From Pseudomonadota bacterium (lineage in GTDB: Bacteria; Pseudomonadota; Alphaproteobacteria; UBA828; JAPUJA01), in the NCBI GenBank assembly GCA_027296525.1, contig JAPUJA010000089.1, positions 1-16,251 of the forward strand: a stretch of 16,251 bases of DNA, in the 5' to 3' direction. Position numbers and translations under genes: made by a program. Within the stretch, counting starts at the first letter, position 1. Each line of letters starts with the position of its first letter. Shown one piece after another: positions 1 to 6,152 of this stretch. The notes beneath the pieces are model-generated. The model was not told the origin of the DNA, did not search any database, and saw only the letters and a program-made list of their open reading frames with translations.

Positions 1-320
1 ATGCCGGCGGTGTACATCTTCATGTAGGTGTCCTTCCCCGTCTCTTGGTCGTGCACGATGCCCCAGCCGCTGCCGGTCGAAAGCAAAAACAGATAGGTGC
101 CAATGTTGCTGAAGATGCCGTAGCCCACGGACGAGGCGATCTCGTTGCGCGCCTCGGGGTGTATCTCATAGAGTTTCGCAAGCGTGTCCGCGCGCATCTG
201 CTGGGCGGTTTGCCGCTTCTCCTCGACCGTGTCGCCACTCGGCGACATGCACCCAGTCATGAGGCCAATCAAAAGGAGACCAGCGAACGCGGCTCCTGCT
301 GTGCGAATCATGATTTGCAT
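1..320 (-). CDS. SYLF/YSC84-domain lipoprotein (partial, C-terminus outside window)
   Basis: The minus-strand frame opens with ATG at 320, preceded by AGGA six bases upstream, and stays open to the left edge, giving about 106 residues of an incomplete protein. The N-terminus is a lipoprotein signal peptide: two basic or polar residues, a hydrophobic run (AGLLLIGL) and the lipobox LMTGC. After a short polar helix comes VGYGIFSNIGTYLFLLSTGSGWGI followed by a His-Asp and TGKDTYMKM. This pattern is characteristic of the lipid-binding SYLF (YSC84) domain of proteobacterial outer-membrane lipoproteins. An in-frame ATG at 311 is an alternative start, but the ribosome site favours 320. Family members are thought to bind phospholipid or act in envelope stress; a specific role cannot be read here. 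The adjacent gene is also a lipoprotein on the same strand, 178 bp away, so the two may be independent units. Confidence 0.85.
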   Translation of the reverse strand, partial: MQIMIRTAGAAFAGLLLIGLMTGCMSPSGDTVEEKRQTAQQMRADTLAKLYEIHPEARNEIASSVGYGIFSNIGTYLFLLSTGSGWGIVHDQETGKDTYMKMYTAG

Positions 321-498
321 TCCATATCCTGCGAGTAGGTCATCCCAAACTTGATGGTCGTCACGCCGTGGCTTCTAAAAATCCCGTCCCTCGCAGATCA
401 CCTCGTGTTTCCAGGATAAAGTCATTGGGGCTGTGAAGTCATAATGGCGTCCTGAGCGGTACAGGCGCTTGCCGTGCGAGACGGTTCCTAGAATTCCA

Positions 499-1014
499 CT
501 AGTTCAGAGCGCCGTCGCTCGTCTCGGCTAGTGGCTTACGCATCGTGGCCTGCTCTTGGATGTGAAGCGCGAGTTCCGGCGTGGCCTGACCATCGCTCAG
601 CAGGTCATGATCGTCCTGATATTGACGGATTGCCGCAGCGGTCCGTGGCCCCATTGTGCTGTCTACTGGCCCTGGGTCGTAGCCCATGTCCGCTAAACCC
701 GACTGAATGCTTTTCACCAGTTGGGCGTCTGTTCCCCCAGCATACGGCGCTTGATCTGTGGGGGTCTGGGAATCCTTTTTCCAAACGGGGTCCCCGAGGT
801 CGATCGTCTCCTCATCGGTCAGCACCCCGGTGAGCCCACCCGCAGCCGCGCCGATGACGGCGCCTTCGACAACGCCGAGACCGGTAACCGCGCCTAAGGC
901 TGCTCCGCCAGCTGCACCAATACCCGCGCCGCTTATGCCGCGCTCCTCTGGCGTGCTGCCACAGGCGGCGAGCGCCAGCGCCCCGGCTAAGAGTGCGTAT
1001 CTTAAGCGGAACAT
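499..1014 (-). CDS. Glycine-zipper lipoprotein with peptidoglycan-binding-like domain
   Basis: This is a 171-residue protein with start ATG at 1014 behind a strong AGGAGG site five bases upstream. Residues 1-18 form a lipoprotein signal ending in the lipobox LAAC, so the mature protein should be acylated at Cys18. Residues about 28-66 are a Gly/Ala-rich glycine-zipper stretch (GAGIGAAGGAALGAV and on), a membrane-associating segment seen in OmpA-like and 17-kDa-antigen lipoproteins. Residues about 97-150 (the segment around LADMGYDPGPVDSTMGPRT, then AIRQYQ) match the PG_binding_1 fold, with the usual Gly-Tyr-x-Pro-Gly-x-x-Asp and Gly-x-x-T motifs. I infer an outer-membrane or periplasmic protein tethered to the cell wall. 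The leader (1036-1059) can form an imperfect hairpin. No neighbouring gene suggests a more precise role. Confidence 0.88.
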   Translation of the reverse strand: MFRLRYALLAGALALAACGSTPEERGISGAGIGAAGGAALGAVTGLGVVEGAVIGAAAGGLTGVLTDEETIDLGDPVWKKDSQTPTDQAPYAGGTDAQLVKSIQSGLADMGYDPGPVDSTMGPRTAAAIRQYQDDHDLLSDGQATPELALHIQEQATMRKPLAETSDGALN

Positions 1015-1035
1015 CTAAACCTCCTCGTCCGTACC

Positions 1036-1059
1036 GAGTGGATGCGGTGCCCGCTACTC
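1036..1059 (-). promoter_or_regulatory. Imperfect hairpin in the leader of the glycine-zipper lipoprotein
   Basis: On the minus strand GAGT pairs with ACTC, and within it GCGG pairs with CCGC around a three-base loop. It lies 22 bases upstream of the ATG at 1014. A second short inverted repeat (ACTCA at 1066-1070, TGAGT at 1080-1084) lies just above. It may affect translation or be an operator; stems this short can arise by chance. Confidence 0.25.
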
Positions 1060-1214
1060 ACAACGACTCACTGCTTCTTTGAGTGGTTTTTGGCGAGATT
1101 CTGGTTGCTCCGGGCCCAAGCGGATAACACGGAATGGGTAAACGACTACTTAATCACGAGCCCCCGCCTCGCGCACGGCTTTTTTCTTTCCGCGACCGGG
1201 CGTAGGCTTTTTGT

Positions 1215-1490
1215 GTGAACCGCCTGATCGCTACCGTTTTCGTTTTCAGTCTGCGGCCGACCGCTGCTCTCAGCGACGTTGCCGGAACCGCGCCCGTGAT
1301 CGACGGCGGCACCCATGGAGCTCATTTCGGATGACCCCTCCTGGAAGAGAAGCCGACTCCGGATTATCTGCCGGATTATCTGCCGGATTATCCGATTGTC
1401 CCTGCCGCGATTGTTATTTGGTTGCTCGTATATGAGCCCACGCGCTCGGCGGCGCCAGACGCGCCAACATCCCGTTGCATCCTGCCTTAG
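1215..1490 (+). pseudogene. Degraded remnant resembling the N-terminus of a secreted thermonuclease-like protein
   Basis: A plus-strand frame starting with GTG at 1215 reads NRLIATVFVFSLRPTAALSD, then VAGTAPVIDGGTHGAHFG, before TGA at 1332. A short signal-peptide-like start followed by DVAG-x-x-x-VIDGDT is how many secreted staphylococcal-nuclease-like (SNase) proteins begin. Here the Asp of VIDGDT is Gly, and none of the nuclease core (the R-x-x-GIDAPE segment) follows. The same frame continues open past the TGA to TAG at 1488 and encodes a threefold PDYL-type repeat and a hydrophobic stretch (IVPAAIVIWLLVY). No convincing ribosome site precedes the GTG. I read this as a decayed gene fragment. 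The alternative is chance resemblance in a non-coding spacer. Confidence 0.4.
1359..1394 (+). repeat. 12-bp tandem repeat, three copies
   Basis: CCGGATTATCTG occurs at 1359-1370 and 1371-1382, and a third copy with one mismatch (CCGGATTATCCG) lies at 1383-1394. The unit is a multiple of three, so in the remnant frame it gives a repeated P-D-Y-L. It lies inside the spacer between the lipoprotein gene and the nitrile hydratase operon, on the C-terminal side of the thermonuclease-like remnant. Confidence 0.85.
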
Positions 1491-1511
1491 GGGAGCGTGG
1501 CTCGTGTGCCG

Positions 1512-1847
1512 TCAGCGGAGCTCGGCGATCTTCGCCTTGACGTCTTCGGGGTCGAGGATCGTCTTTTCGGCGAAGAGCTTGAGCGCCGCCGCCTGAAAGC
1601 TCTCATAGTAGGGTGGCGGCTTGGCGCCCGCTTCTCGTGCACCGGCCTCATCCTCGGCGATCTGCACGATCAAATGCTTCTGGAAATCCTTCCAGCGGTA
1701 ATGGCCCTGCTCGCAGAGCGAGCGCACAAGCGCGAAGGTGCGCGCCTCCCAGGGCGCGGCGAAGACCGGCCCCTCCTCATCCCGTGGGATGGCCGCGACG
1801 CCCTCGAGCTCGGGCACGGATTCTTTCAGGGACGCCATCATCCTCAC
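1512..1847 (-). CDS. Nitrile hydratase accessory (activator) protein
   Basis: This 111-residue protein resembles the N-terminal half of nitrile hydratase beta subunits. It has the accessory-family signature GPVFAAPWEARTFAL near residues 26-40, a helix containing LCEQGHYRWKDFQKHLI, and the PPPYYESFQAAALKL segment near the C-terminus. Accessory proteins of this family (P14K/NhlE type) escort the alpha subunit and help insert cobalt before it joins beta. The GTG at 1847 overlaps the beta-subunit stop (GTGA); in-frame ATGs at 1841 and 1838 are equally plausible starts. It is the last gene of the three-gene operon, as usual for Co-type clusters. A short GC hairpin (1451-1465) lies about 45 bases after the stop but has no T-run, so it is only a weak terminator candidate. 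Confidence 0.9.
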   Translation of the reverse strand: MRMMASLKESVPELEGVAAIPRDEEGPVFAAPWEARTFALVRSLCEQGHYRWKDFQKHLIVQIAEDEAGAREAGAKPPPYYESFQAAALKLFAEKTILDPEDVKAKIAELR

Positions 1848-2524
1848 GCGGGCTCGAGATAAGGCTCGAACAGGTCGAGATAGACGCCGTCAGCCTTGGA
1901 CGCGTCAGGCCCCCAGAGCTCAACCGCGCTGAAGCGCACGCCGTAGAGCCGCTGCGGGTTCTCGCCCTGGAGCATCGCGTTGCTGTCCGGAAAGACATAA
2001 GGGCCGTGATCGCTCTCAATCACGCCTCGCTTGCCCCGGGCATAGCGCGGCAGGCGGGTGTGGGTCTCGGGGTTGTCGTTCCGGGTGAGCACTTCCTGCC
2101 CCACCTTGAAGCGCGGGGCGACATCGGCCTCGGGCCGATGCTTGGTGCCGCCTTCGCGCATCATGGGCTCGATTTCCTCAGGTCCGATGACGCGCCGGCC
2201 CGCCTTCGGCCCGCCGCCCGGCGCGCCCTTCCCGCCCCGTTGCACGGCCAAGAGCTCGTCTTCGGTGAACACGCCTTTCTCGACGCCGAGCCTCTCGAGA
2301 CCGCTCAACACATGCTCGTAATAGCTCGTCCAGAGATATTCCGCGGGTGGCGTATGCTCGATCGCGTTGCGGCTCTCATCCTCGGAGAAACCCATAGCCC
2401 CGTAGCAGAGGATCCACAGTCCGAAGGTTTGCCTCTCCCAATCCTCGTGGAAGACCGGTCCATTCTCTTCGGGTTCCACGGGGCCGAAATTATGCATGCC
2501 CCCCATGTCGTGAATGCCGTTCAT
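1844..2524 (-). CDS. nthB: Nitrile hydratase subunit beta
   Basis: This 226-residue protein has the family's usual length. With the alpha subunit it hydrates nitriles to amides. It begins with the diagnostic MNGIHDMGGM segment, and residues 25-40 (FHEDWERQTFGL) match the beta N-terminal domain. The two arginines that contact the oxidised metal-claw cysteines of alpha are where the Co-type family has them: Arg52 (in ESRNAIEH) and Arg157 (in THTRLPRY). The C-terminal half is the SH3-like barrel (FKVGQEVLTRN to YLDLFEPYLEPA), ending in the typical LFEPYLE. It starts 26 bp after the alpha-subunit stop with a weak ribosome site and overlaps the accessory gene, so the three are probably translated from one message. 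Confidence 0.96.
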   Translation of the reverse strand: MNGIHDMGGMHNFGPVEPEENGPVFHEDWERQTFGLWILCYGAMGFSEDESRNAIEHTPPAEYLWTSYYEHVLSGLERLGVEKGVFTEDELLAVQRGGKGAPGGGPKAGRRVIGPEEIEPMMREGGTKHRPEADVAPRFKVGQEVLTRNDNPETHTRLPRYARGKRGVIESDHGPYVFPDSNAMLQGENPQRLYGVRFSAVELWGPDASKADGVYLDLFEPYLEPA

Positions 2525-2550
2525 GTCGTCACCAATCCCCGGCGGCTTCG

Positions 2551-3141
2551 TTACACCGCGACCACGCCGATCATGCCGTCGCGGGTCACGAGCTCGGCGA
2601 GCTCTTCCTCACTCATCCCTCCGGTGCCCTCGGGTCGCCGGGGCAGCACCAGATAGCGGACCTCGGCGCTGCTGTCCCAGACCCTGACCTCGACATCGTC
2701 GTCGAGCTCGAGCCCGAAATCCTTGAGCACACCACGCGGGTCGATGACCGCGCGCGAGCGATAGGGCGCATCCTTGTACCAGACCGGGGGAAGCCCGAGG
2801 ACCGGCCAGGGATAACAGGAGCAGAGGGTGCATACGACCATGTTATGCACCTTCTCCGTGTTCTCCAGGACGATCATGTTCTCGCCTTCGGCGCCACCGA
2901 AGCCGAACTCGGCGATCGCCGCCGAGCCGTCCTTGAGCAACCACGCCTTGTAGTCGGGATCGCTCCAGGCGCGCGCGACCACCTTGGCGCCGTTGCGTGG
3001 CCCGACCTTGTTTTCATAGAGGTCAATCATGGCGTCGACCGCCTTGGAATCGATGAGGCCCTTTCCGACCAGAAGCTCCTCGAGCGCCTTGATCCTTATC
3101 TCGGGCTCCGTCAACTGCCTGGGCGAGCGATGCGTCGCCAT
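2551..3141 (-). CDS. nthA: Nitrile hydratase subunit alpha, cobalt type
   Basis: This 196-residue metal-binding subunit hydrates R-CN to R-CONH2 in the cytoplasm. The metal claw is VCTLCSCYPWP, giving ligands Cys104, Cys107, Ser108 and Cys109. The Thr at the second position (C-T-L-C) is the marker of Co(III)-type enzymes; Fe-type enzymes have C-S-L-C. Two of the claw cysteines are normally oxidised to sulfinic and sulfenic acid. The following VLGLPPVWYKDAPYRSRAV is also standard. The ATG at 3141 follows GGGAGG at a good distance. Gene order alpha-beta-accessory is common in proteobacterial Co-type clusters. No amidase, nitrilase or aldoxime dehydratase is present in the window, so the downstream fate of the amide is not visible. 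Confidence 0.97.
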   Translation of the reverse strand: MATHRSPRQLTEPEIRIKALEELLVGKGLIDSKAVDAMIDLYENKVGPRNGAKVVARAWSDPDYKAWLLKDGSAAIAEFGFGGAEGENMIVLENTEKVHNMVVCTLCSCYPWPVLGLPPVWYKDAPYRSRAVIDPRGVLKDFGLELDDDVEVRVWDSSAEVRYLVLPRRPEGTGGMSEEELAELVTRDGMIGVVAV

Positions 3142-3212
3142 CGAGAACCTCCCCTGTCTATCGTTTCGAGAGTGCGCGTTCCGCCGACCTTACAACGCAC
3201 GAAGCGGAATTG

Positions 3213-3241
3213 ACCATAAAATATTTGATTCACTCCCCCAA
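3213..3241 (-). promoter_or_regulatory. Possible sigma-70-like promoter of the nitrile hydratase operon
   Basis: On the minus strand TTGGGG (3241-3236) and TATGGT (3218-3213) are separated by 17 bases in the most A+T-rich part of the 270-bp spacer, about 70 bases upstream of nthA. The matches to consensus are only partial (3 of 6 and 4 of 6), so this is a candidate based on position and composition. Confidence 0.3.
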
Positions 3242-3298
3242 GGCATCACGACAAGCGGCCCGCGGTTGGTTGTGAGCCTCCGGCGATCGCGCTAACGT

Positions 3299-3313
3299 GC
3301 CGGGAATTCCGGC
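3299..3313 (+). promoter_or_regulatory. Short hairpin in the cbtA leader
   Basis: GCCGG and CCGGC form a perfect 5-bp stem around GAATT, about 100 bases before the cbtA start, directly followed by a second small inverted repeat (CTTC-GGC-GAAG, 3313-3323). It could be an operator or leader structure for cbtA. No cobalamin-riboswitch core (B12 box) is visible in this leader. Confidence 0.25.
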
Positions 3314-3411
3314 TTCGGCGAAGAAGCGATGGCCAATCCCTAGATGCGAACGATTCAAAAACAAACGCCCGGTGCGCCCCGCTTCGCCGGAACTCTTGCC
3401 GAGGACGCGCG

Positions 3412-4092
3412 ATGATCCGCCGCATCCTCATCACGGCCCTCCTGACCGGCGCGATCGCCGGGCTGTTCCTGAGCGCCATCCAGCTGGCCTGGGTGAACCC
3501 TCTCATTCTCGAGGCGGAAACCTACGAGCAGGCGACATCGCACGATCCGGCCGATGATCACGGCGTCCTCGCCGAGAGCGATCACGAGGCGGGTTGGACG
3601 CCCGGGGACAGCATCGAGCGCCTCGCCTACACTCTTCTCTCGAACCTGCTCGCCGCCTTCGCCTTCGCGCTCCTGCTCGCGGCCGCTTTTGCTTTGCGTG
3701 GCTCGATCGATTGGCGCAAAGGGCTCCTCTGGGGCATCGCCGGTTTCGCGGCGGTGCATCTCGCGCCCGCGCTCGGCCTGCCGCCGGAGCTGCCCGGCGC
3801 GGCCTCCGGCGATCTGTCGGGGCGCCAGATCTGGTGGTTCGCCGCCGCCGCGGGTGCCGCGAGCGGCCTGGCGCTGGTCGTGTTTCAGTCGAGAGCGTGG
3901 TGGAAGCTCCTCGGTGTCGCGCTCATCGCGGCCCCTCACCTCGTCGGCGCGCCGGGCGGCGGCGGGCATCCAAGCACCGTCCCGGCCGAGCTGACGAGCC
4001 AATTCGTGGCCGCGAGCCTCGTCAGCAACTTCCTGTTCTGGATCGTGATCGGCGCGAGCGCCGGTTATTTCTACCGCCGCCTCGCCGACTGA
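3412..4092 (+). CDS. cbtA: CbtA-family predicted cobalt transporter subunit
   Basis: This 226-residue membrane protein starts at ATG 3412. It has the CbtA N-terminus: a first membrane helix at about residues 5-25, then the conserved PLILEAETYE. Further hydrophobic segments lie at about 72-95, 103-122, 140-158, 165-182 and 202-222. A hydrophilic loop between helices 1 and 2 carries His44, His50 and His58 with several acidic residues and could bind metal. CbtA proteins were predicted to take up cobalt because they are often cobalamin-riboswitch controlled and paired with a small His-rich CbtB. Here neither a CbtB nor a riboswitch is visible. The gene diverges from a Co-type nitrile hydratase, so I infer that it supplies cobalt to that enzyme. 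It ends 7 bp from the convergent EamA gene. Confidence 0.88.
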   Translation: MIRRILITALLTGAIAGLFLSAIQLAWVNPLILEAETYEQATSHDPADDHGVLAESDHEAGWTPGDSIERLAYTLLSNLLAAFAFALLLAAAFALRGSIDWRKGLLWGIAGFAAVHLAPALGLPPELPGAASGDLSGRQIWWFAAAAGAASGLALVVFQSRAWWKLLGVALIAAPHLVGAPGGGGHPSTVPAELTSQFVAASLVSNFLFWIVIGASAGYFYRRLAD

Positions 4093-4099
4093 GGGTCAG

Positions 4100-5047
4100 T
4101 CACGCCCTTGGCCCGGGCCATCCGCCCGCCGCCGACCTCTGCCCGCGACTGACGAGGAAGACCCCGGCCATCATGAGGACGAGCGCCGCCCAGATCCACG
4201 GGCTGTGCCGTTCGCCGAAGAAGAGCATGCCCCAGCCGACGCCCGCCAGCACGGCGATGTAGTTGAAGGTCGAGAAGAAGACCGGCCCGCTCACGCGAAT
4301 GATCTCGTAGAAGGCGAAGCGGAAACAGGCCATCACGAGCGTGACGCCGATGAGAGCACCGGCCGCCGCATCCAAGCCGTGATCGAAGAACCACCATTGG
4401 CCGCCCGCCAACATCACGGGCAACAGCATCACGGTGACCGCGAAGAAGAAACCCGCGGCGAGAGCAACGGCGTCACTGTCCTTCGGCCAGAGACGCGCGC
4501 CCGTGATGTTCGAAGCGGCGAAGAAAATCGCCGTGCTGTAGCCCAGGAGAATCCATCCCGCCATCGCTCGATCCGGCAGGCTCGCCTCGGGCAAGAGCAC
4601 GAGCAGGACACCGATCAGGCCGAGCAGGATGCCGGCGATGCGCCGCCAGTCGAAGCGCTCGAGCGCCATGACGATCGCGAACAGATAGGTGAGGATGGGG
4701 ATGAGCGTCAGCGACAGGCCGAGCGCGCCCGACGGCACTTTGGGCGCGACATAGGCGAAGATCGAAACCGGAATCGCCATCGCCATCAGCCCGGTAACCG
4801 CATAGGCCTTGAGATGCGGCCAGGTCATGCGGGGCGGCCGGCCGCGAAAGAAGGCGACGATCAGAAGAATGAGCCCGGCGCCGAGACTCTGCCAGAAGAC
4901 GAAGGCGAGGAACGGGATCCCTCCCACCGTCGCCACCTTGTTGAGCGCGAAGATGAGCCCGTAGCCGAGCCCCGCGCCCAGCAACAAGAGAACGGGAAGC
5001 GCGAGCGGAGCGCGCCTCGGGGTCGAGCCTCTTGCGGATGTGCCCAT
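4100..5047 (-). CDS. EamA-family (DMT superfamily) transporter
   Basis: This 315-residue integral membrane protein has about ten hydrophobic helices arranged as two EamA repeats. The first (residues about 17-150) includes GYGLIFALNKVA and VPSGALGLSLTLIPILTYLFA; the second (about 165-300) includes VSGPVFFSTFNYIAVLAGVGWGMLFFGE, the usual EamA repeat-2 pattern. The C-terminal tail is basic. Family members export or import amino acids, metabolites or drugs, and the substrate cannot be read from sequence. It is the last gene of the long minus-strand run, 49 bp after the small unknown gene, and may export a product or surplus substrate of that pathway. The ATG at 5047 lacks an obvious ribosome site. 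It is convergent with cbtA, with only 7 bp between the stops. Confidence 0.9.
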   Translation of the reverse strand: MGTSARGSTPRRAPLALPVLLLLGAGLGYGLIFALNKVATVGGIPFLAFVFWQSLGAGLILLIVAFFRGRPPRMTWPHLKAYAVTGLMAMAIPVSIFAYVAPKVPSGALGLSLTLIPILTYLFAIVMALERFDWRRIAGILLGLIGVLLVLLPEASLPDRAMAGWILLGYSTAIFFAASNITGARLWPKDSDAVALAAGFFFAVTVMLLPVMLAGGQWWFFDHGLDAAAGALIGVTLVMACFRFAFYEIIRVSGPVFFSTFNYIAVLAGVGWGMLFFGERHSPWIWAALVLMMAGVFLVSRGQRSAAGGWPGPRA

Positions 5048-5096
5048 GACGGATTTAGCCCGGCGGCCCCGAAGGGGTCTGTTCAGCCGAACGTCC

Positions 5097-5387
5097 CTAA
5101 ACCCGAACGTCGTCGGACTGGGCCACCTGCCTCACCCGGTCTCGAACCGTCTCCGAATAGCACCGAAGCAGCTGATTGGCGCGCACGAAATGGTCCGCGC
5201 GGCCCGAGCGCGCGGCGGTGCGCGCGGCCTGGTAGGCCGGATTGTCGACGCCGATCACCTGGGCGATCCCTTCGGCGAGGCGCGCCCAATGGACGGAAAC
5301 AATGCCGTCGCACGCCATGACGTCTGCCCTCAACTCCTGTCCGCCGCGAACCTCGCCCGAGGCCGGAAAGATAAGCCCAATCTTCAT
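5097..5387 (-). CDS. Small hypothetical protein, 96 residues
   Basis: I do not recognise this protein. It begins MKIGLIFPASGEVRGGQEL and continues with a mixed alpha/beta-looking segment and an Arg-rich amphipathic helix (about residues 58-90). There is no signal peptide, membrane helix or Cys cluster. G and C dominate third codon positions as in its neighbours, which supports real coding. The start lies 12 bases after the stop of the last ABC ATPase with a G-rich sequence directly upstream. The frame is the same as the ATPase frame, so only one TGA (5402-5400) separates the two. It may be a separate accessory gene of the operon or, less likely, a readthrough extension. Confidence 0.6.
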   Translation of the reverse strand: MKIGLIFPASGEVRGGQELRADVMACDGIVSVHWARLAEGIAQVIGVDNPAYQAARTAARSGRADHFVRANQLLRCYSETVRDRVRQVAQSDDVRV

Positions 5388-5399
5388 CCCCCGCCAGCG

Positions 5400-6152
5400 T
5401 CATCCATGGCGCCGGTAGCCCCCATAGGCCTGCCGCAACTCGCGGGTGAAGGGATGGCTGAGCGCGCCCCGTCGGAGATTTCCAACCTCCGTCTCCTCGA
5501 CGATGCGCCCCTCCTGCATCACGGCGAAGCGCTCGCACATATGGGCGACGACCCCCAGGTCGTGGCTCACGAAGAGATAGGTCAGGCGGAACTCCTCCTT
5601 CAAGCGCACCAGGAGATTGAGCACCTCGGCCTGCACGGAGACGTCGAGCGCGGAAGTGGGCTCGTCCAAGAGCAGTATCTTGGGCTTCAGGATCAGGGCG
5701 CGCGCGATCGCCACGCGCTGGCGCTGGCCACCCGAGAGCTGGTGCGGATAACGGTAGCGGAACGCCCCCGAGAGGCCGACCGCATCGAGCGCCGCGCCCA
5801 CCCGCTCCGTGACGCCGCCGAGCCGTTGGATATGCAAGGGTTCGGCGAGCGTCGTCTCGACCGTGTGGCGCGGGTGAAGCGAGCCGTACGGGTCCTGAAA
5901 CACCATCTGCAGCTGCCGGGCGAAGACGCTTTTCCGCCCCCTTCCCCGAGCACGCCCGCCGACACGAATTTCGCCGCGCCAATCGCGCGCGAGGCCCGCG
6001 ACCGCACACAGGATGGTCGATTTGCCCGAGCCCGACTCGCCGACCAGGCCGTAAGACTCGCCGGCTTCGAGGCGAAGCGTCACGCCCTGAACCGCGGCGC
6101 GGCGATCGGCGCCCCGCCCGTACCAGACCTCGAGGTCCTTGAGCTCGATCAC
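5400..6152 (-). CDS. Oligopeptide/dipeptide-type ABC transporter ATPase (second, DppF/OppF-like)
   Basis: This 250-residue ATPase powers the importer encoded upstream. It has Walker A at residues 38-45 (GESGSGKS), Q-loop Gln86, signature LSGGQRQR at 139-146, Walker B ILLLDE at 159-164 with a following PTSALD, and H-loop His197. The end carries HPFTREL, the start of the oligopeptide C-terminal motif, but then stops, making it shorter than typical DppF proteins of about 320 residues. The GTG start at 6152 overlaps the preceding ATPase stop (GTGA), indicating translational coupling. It should pair with that ATPase as a heterodimer under the two permeases. Confidence 0.94.
   Translation of the reverse strand: MIELKDLEVWYGRGADRRAAVQGVTLRLEAGESYGLVGESGSGKSTILCAVAGLARDWRGEIRVGGRARGRGRKSVFARQLQMVFQDPYGSLHPRHTVETTLAEPLHIQRLGGVTERVGAALDAVGLSGAFRYRYPHQLSGGQRQRVAIARALILKPKILLLDEPTSALDVSVQAEVLNLLVRLKEEFRLTYLFVSHDLGVVAHMCERFAVMQEGRIVEETEVGNLRRGALSHPFTRELRQAYGGYRRHG

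Noticed and set aside
490..506. EcoRI and SpeI sites next to each other, like a cloning-vector polylinker
   Set aside because: Only two sites are present, the sequence continues naturally into a lipoprotein stop codon, and no other vector sequence is seen.
1613..2656. Long plus-strand open frame across the nitrile hydratase beta and accessory genes
   Set aside because: It is antisense to conserved genes and shows no protein-like features.
3142..3411. Possible cobalamin riboswitch upstream of cbtA
   Set aside because: No B12-box-like core or the surrounding conserved helices could be found; only two very short hairpins are present.
3142..3411. A small CbtB gene beside cbtA
   Set aside because: No short frame here encodes one membrane helix with the C-terminal His-rich tail typical of CbtB.
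5067..5077. CCCC-TTC-GGGG hairpin between the small unknown gene and the EamA gene as a terminator
   Set aside because: The stem is only about 4 bp and no T-run follows, so it does not support ending the operon there.
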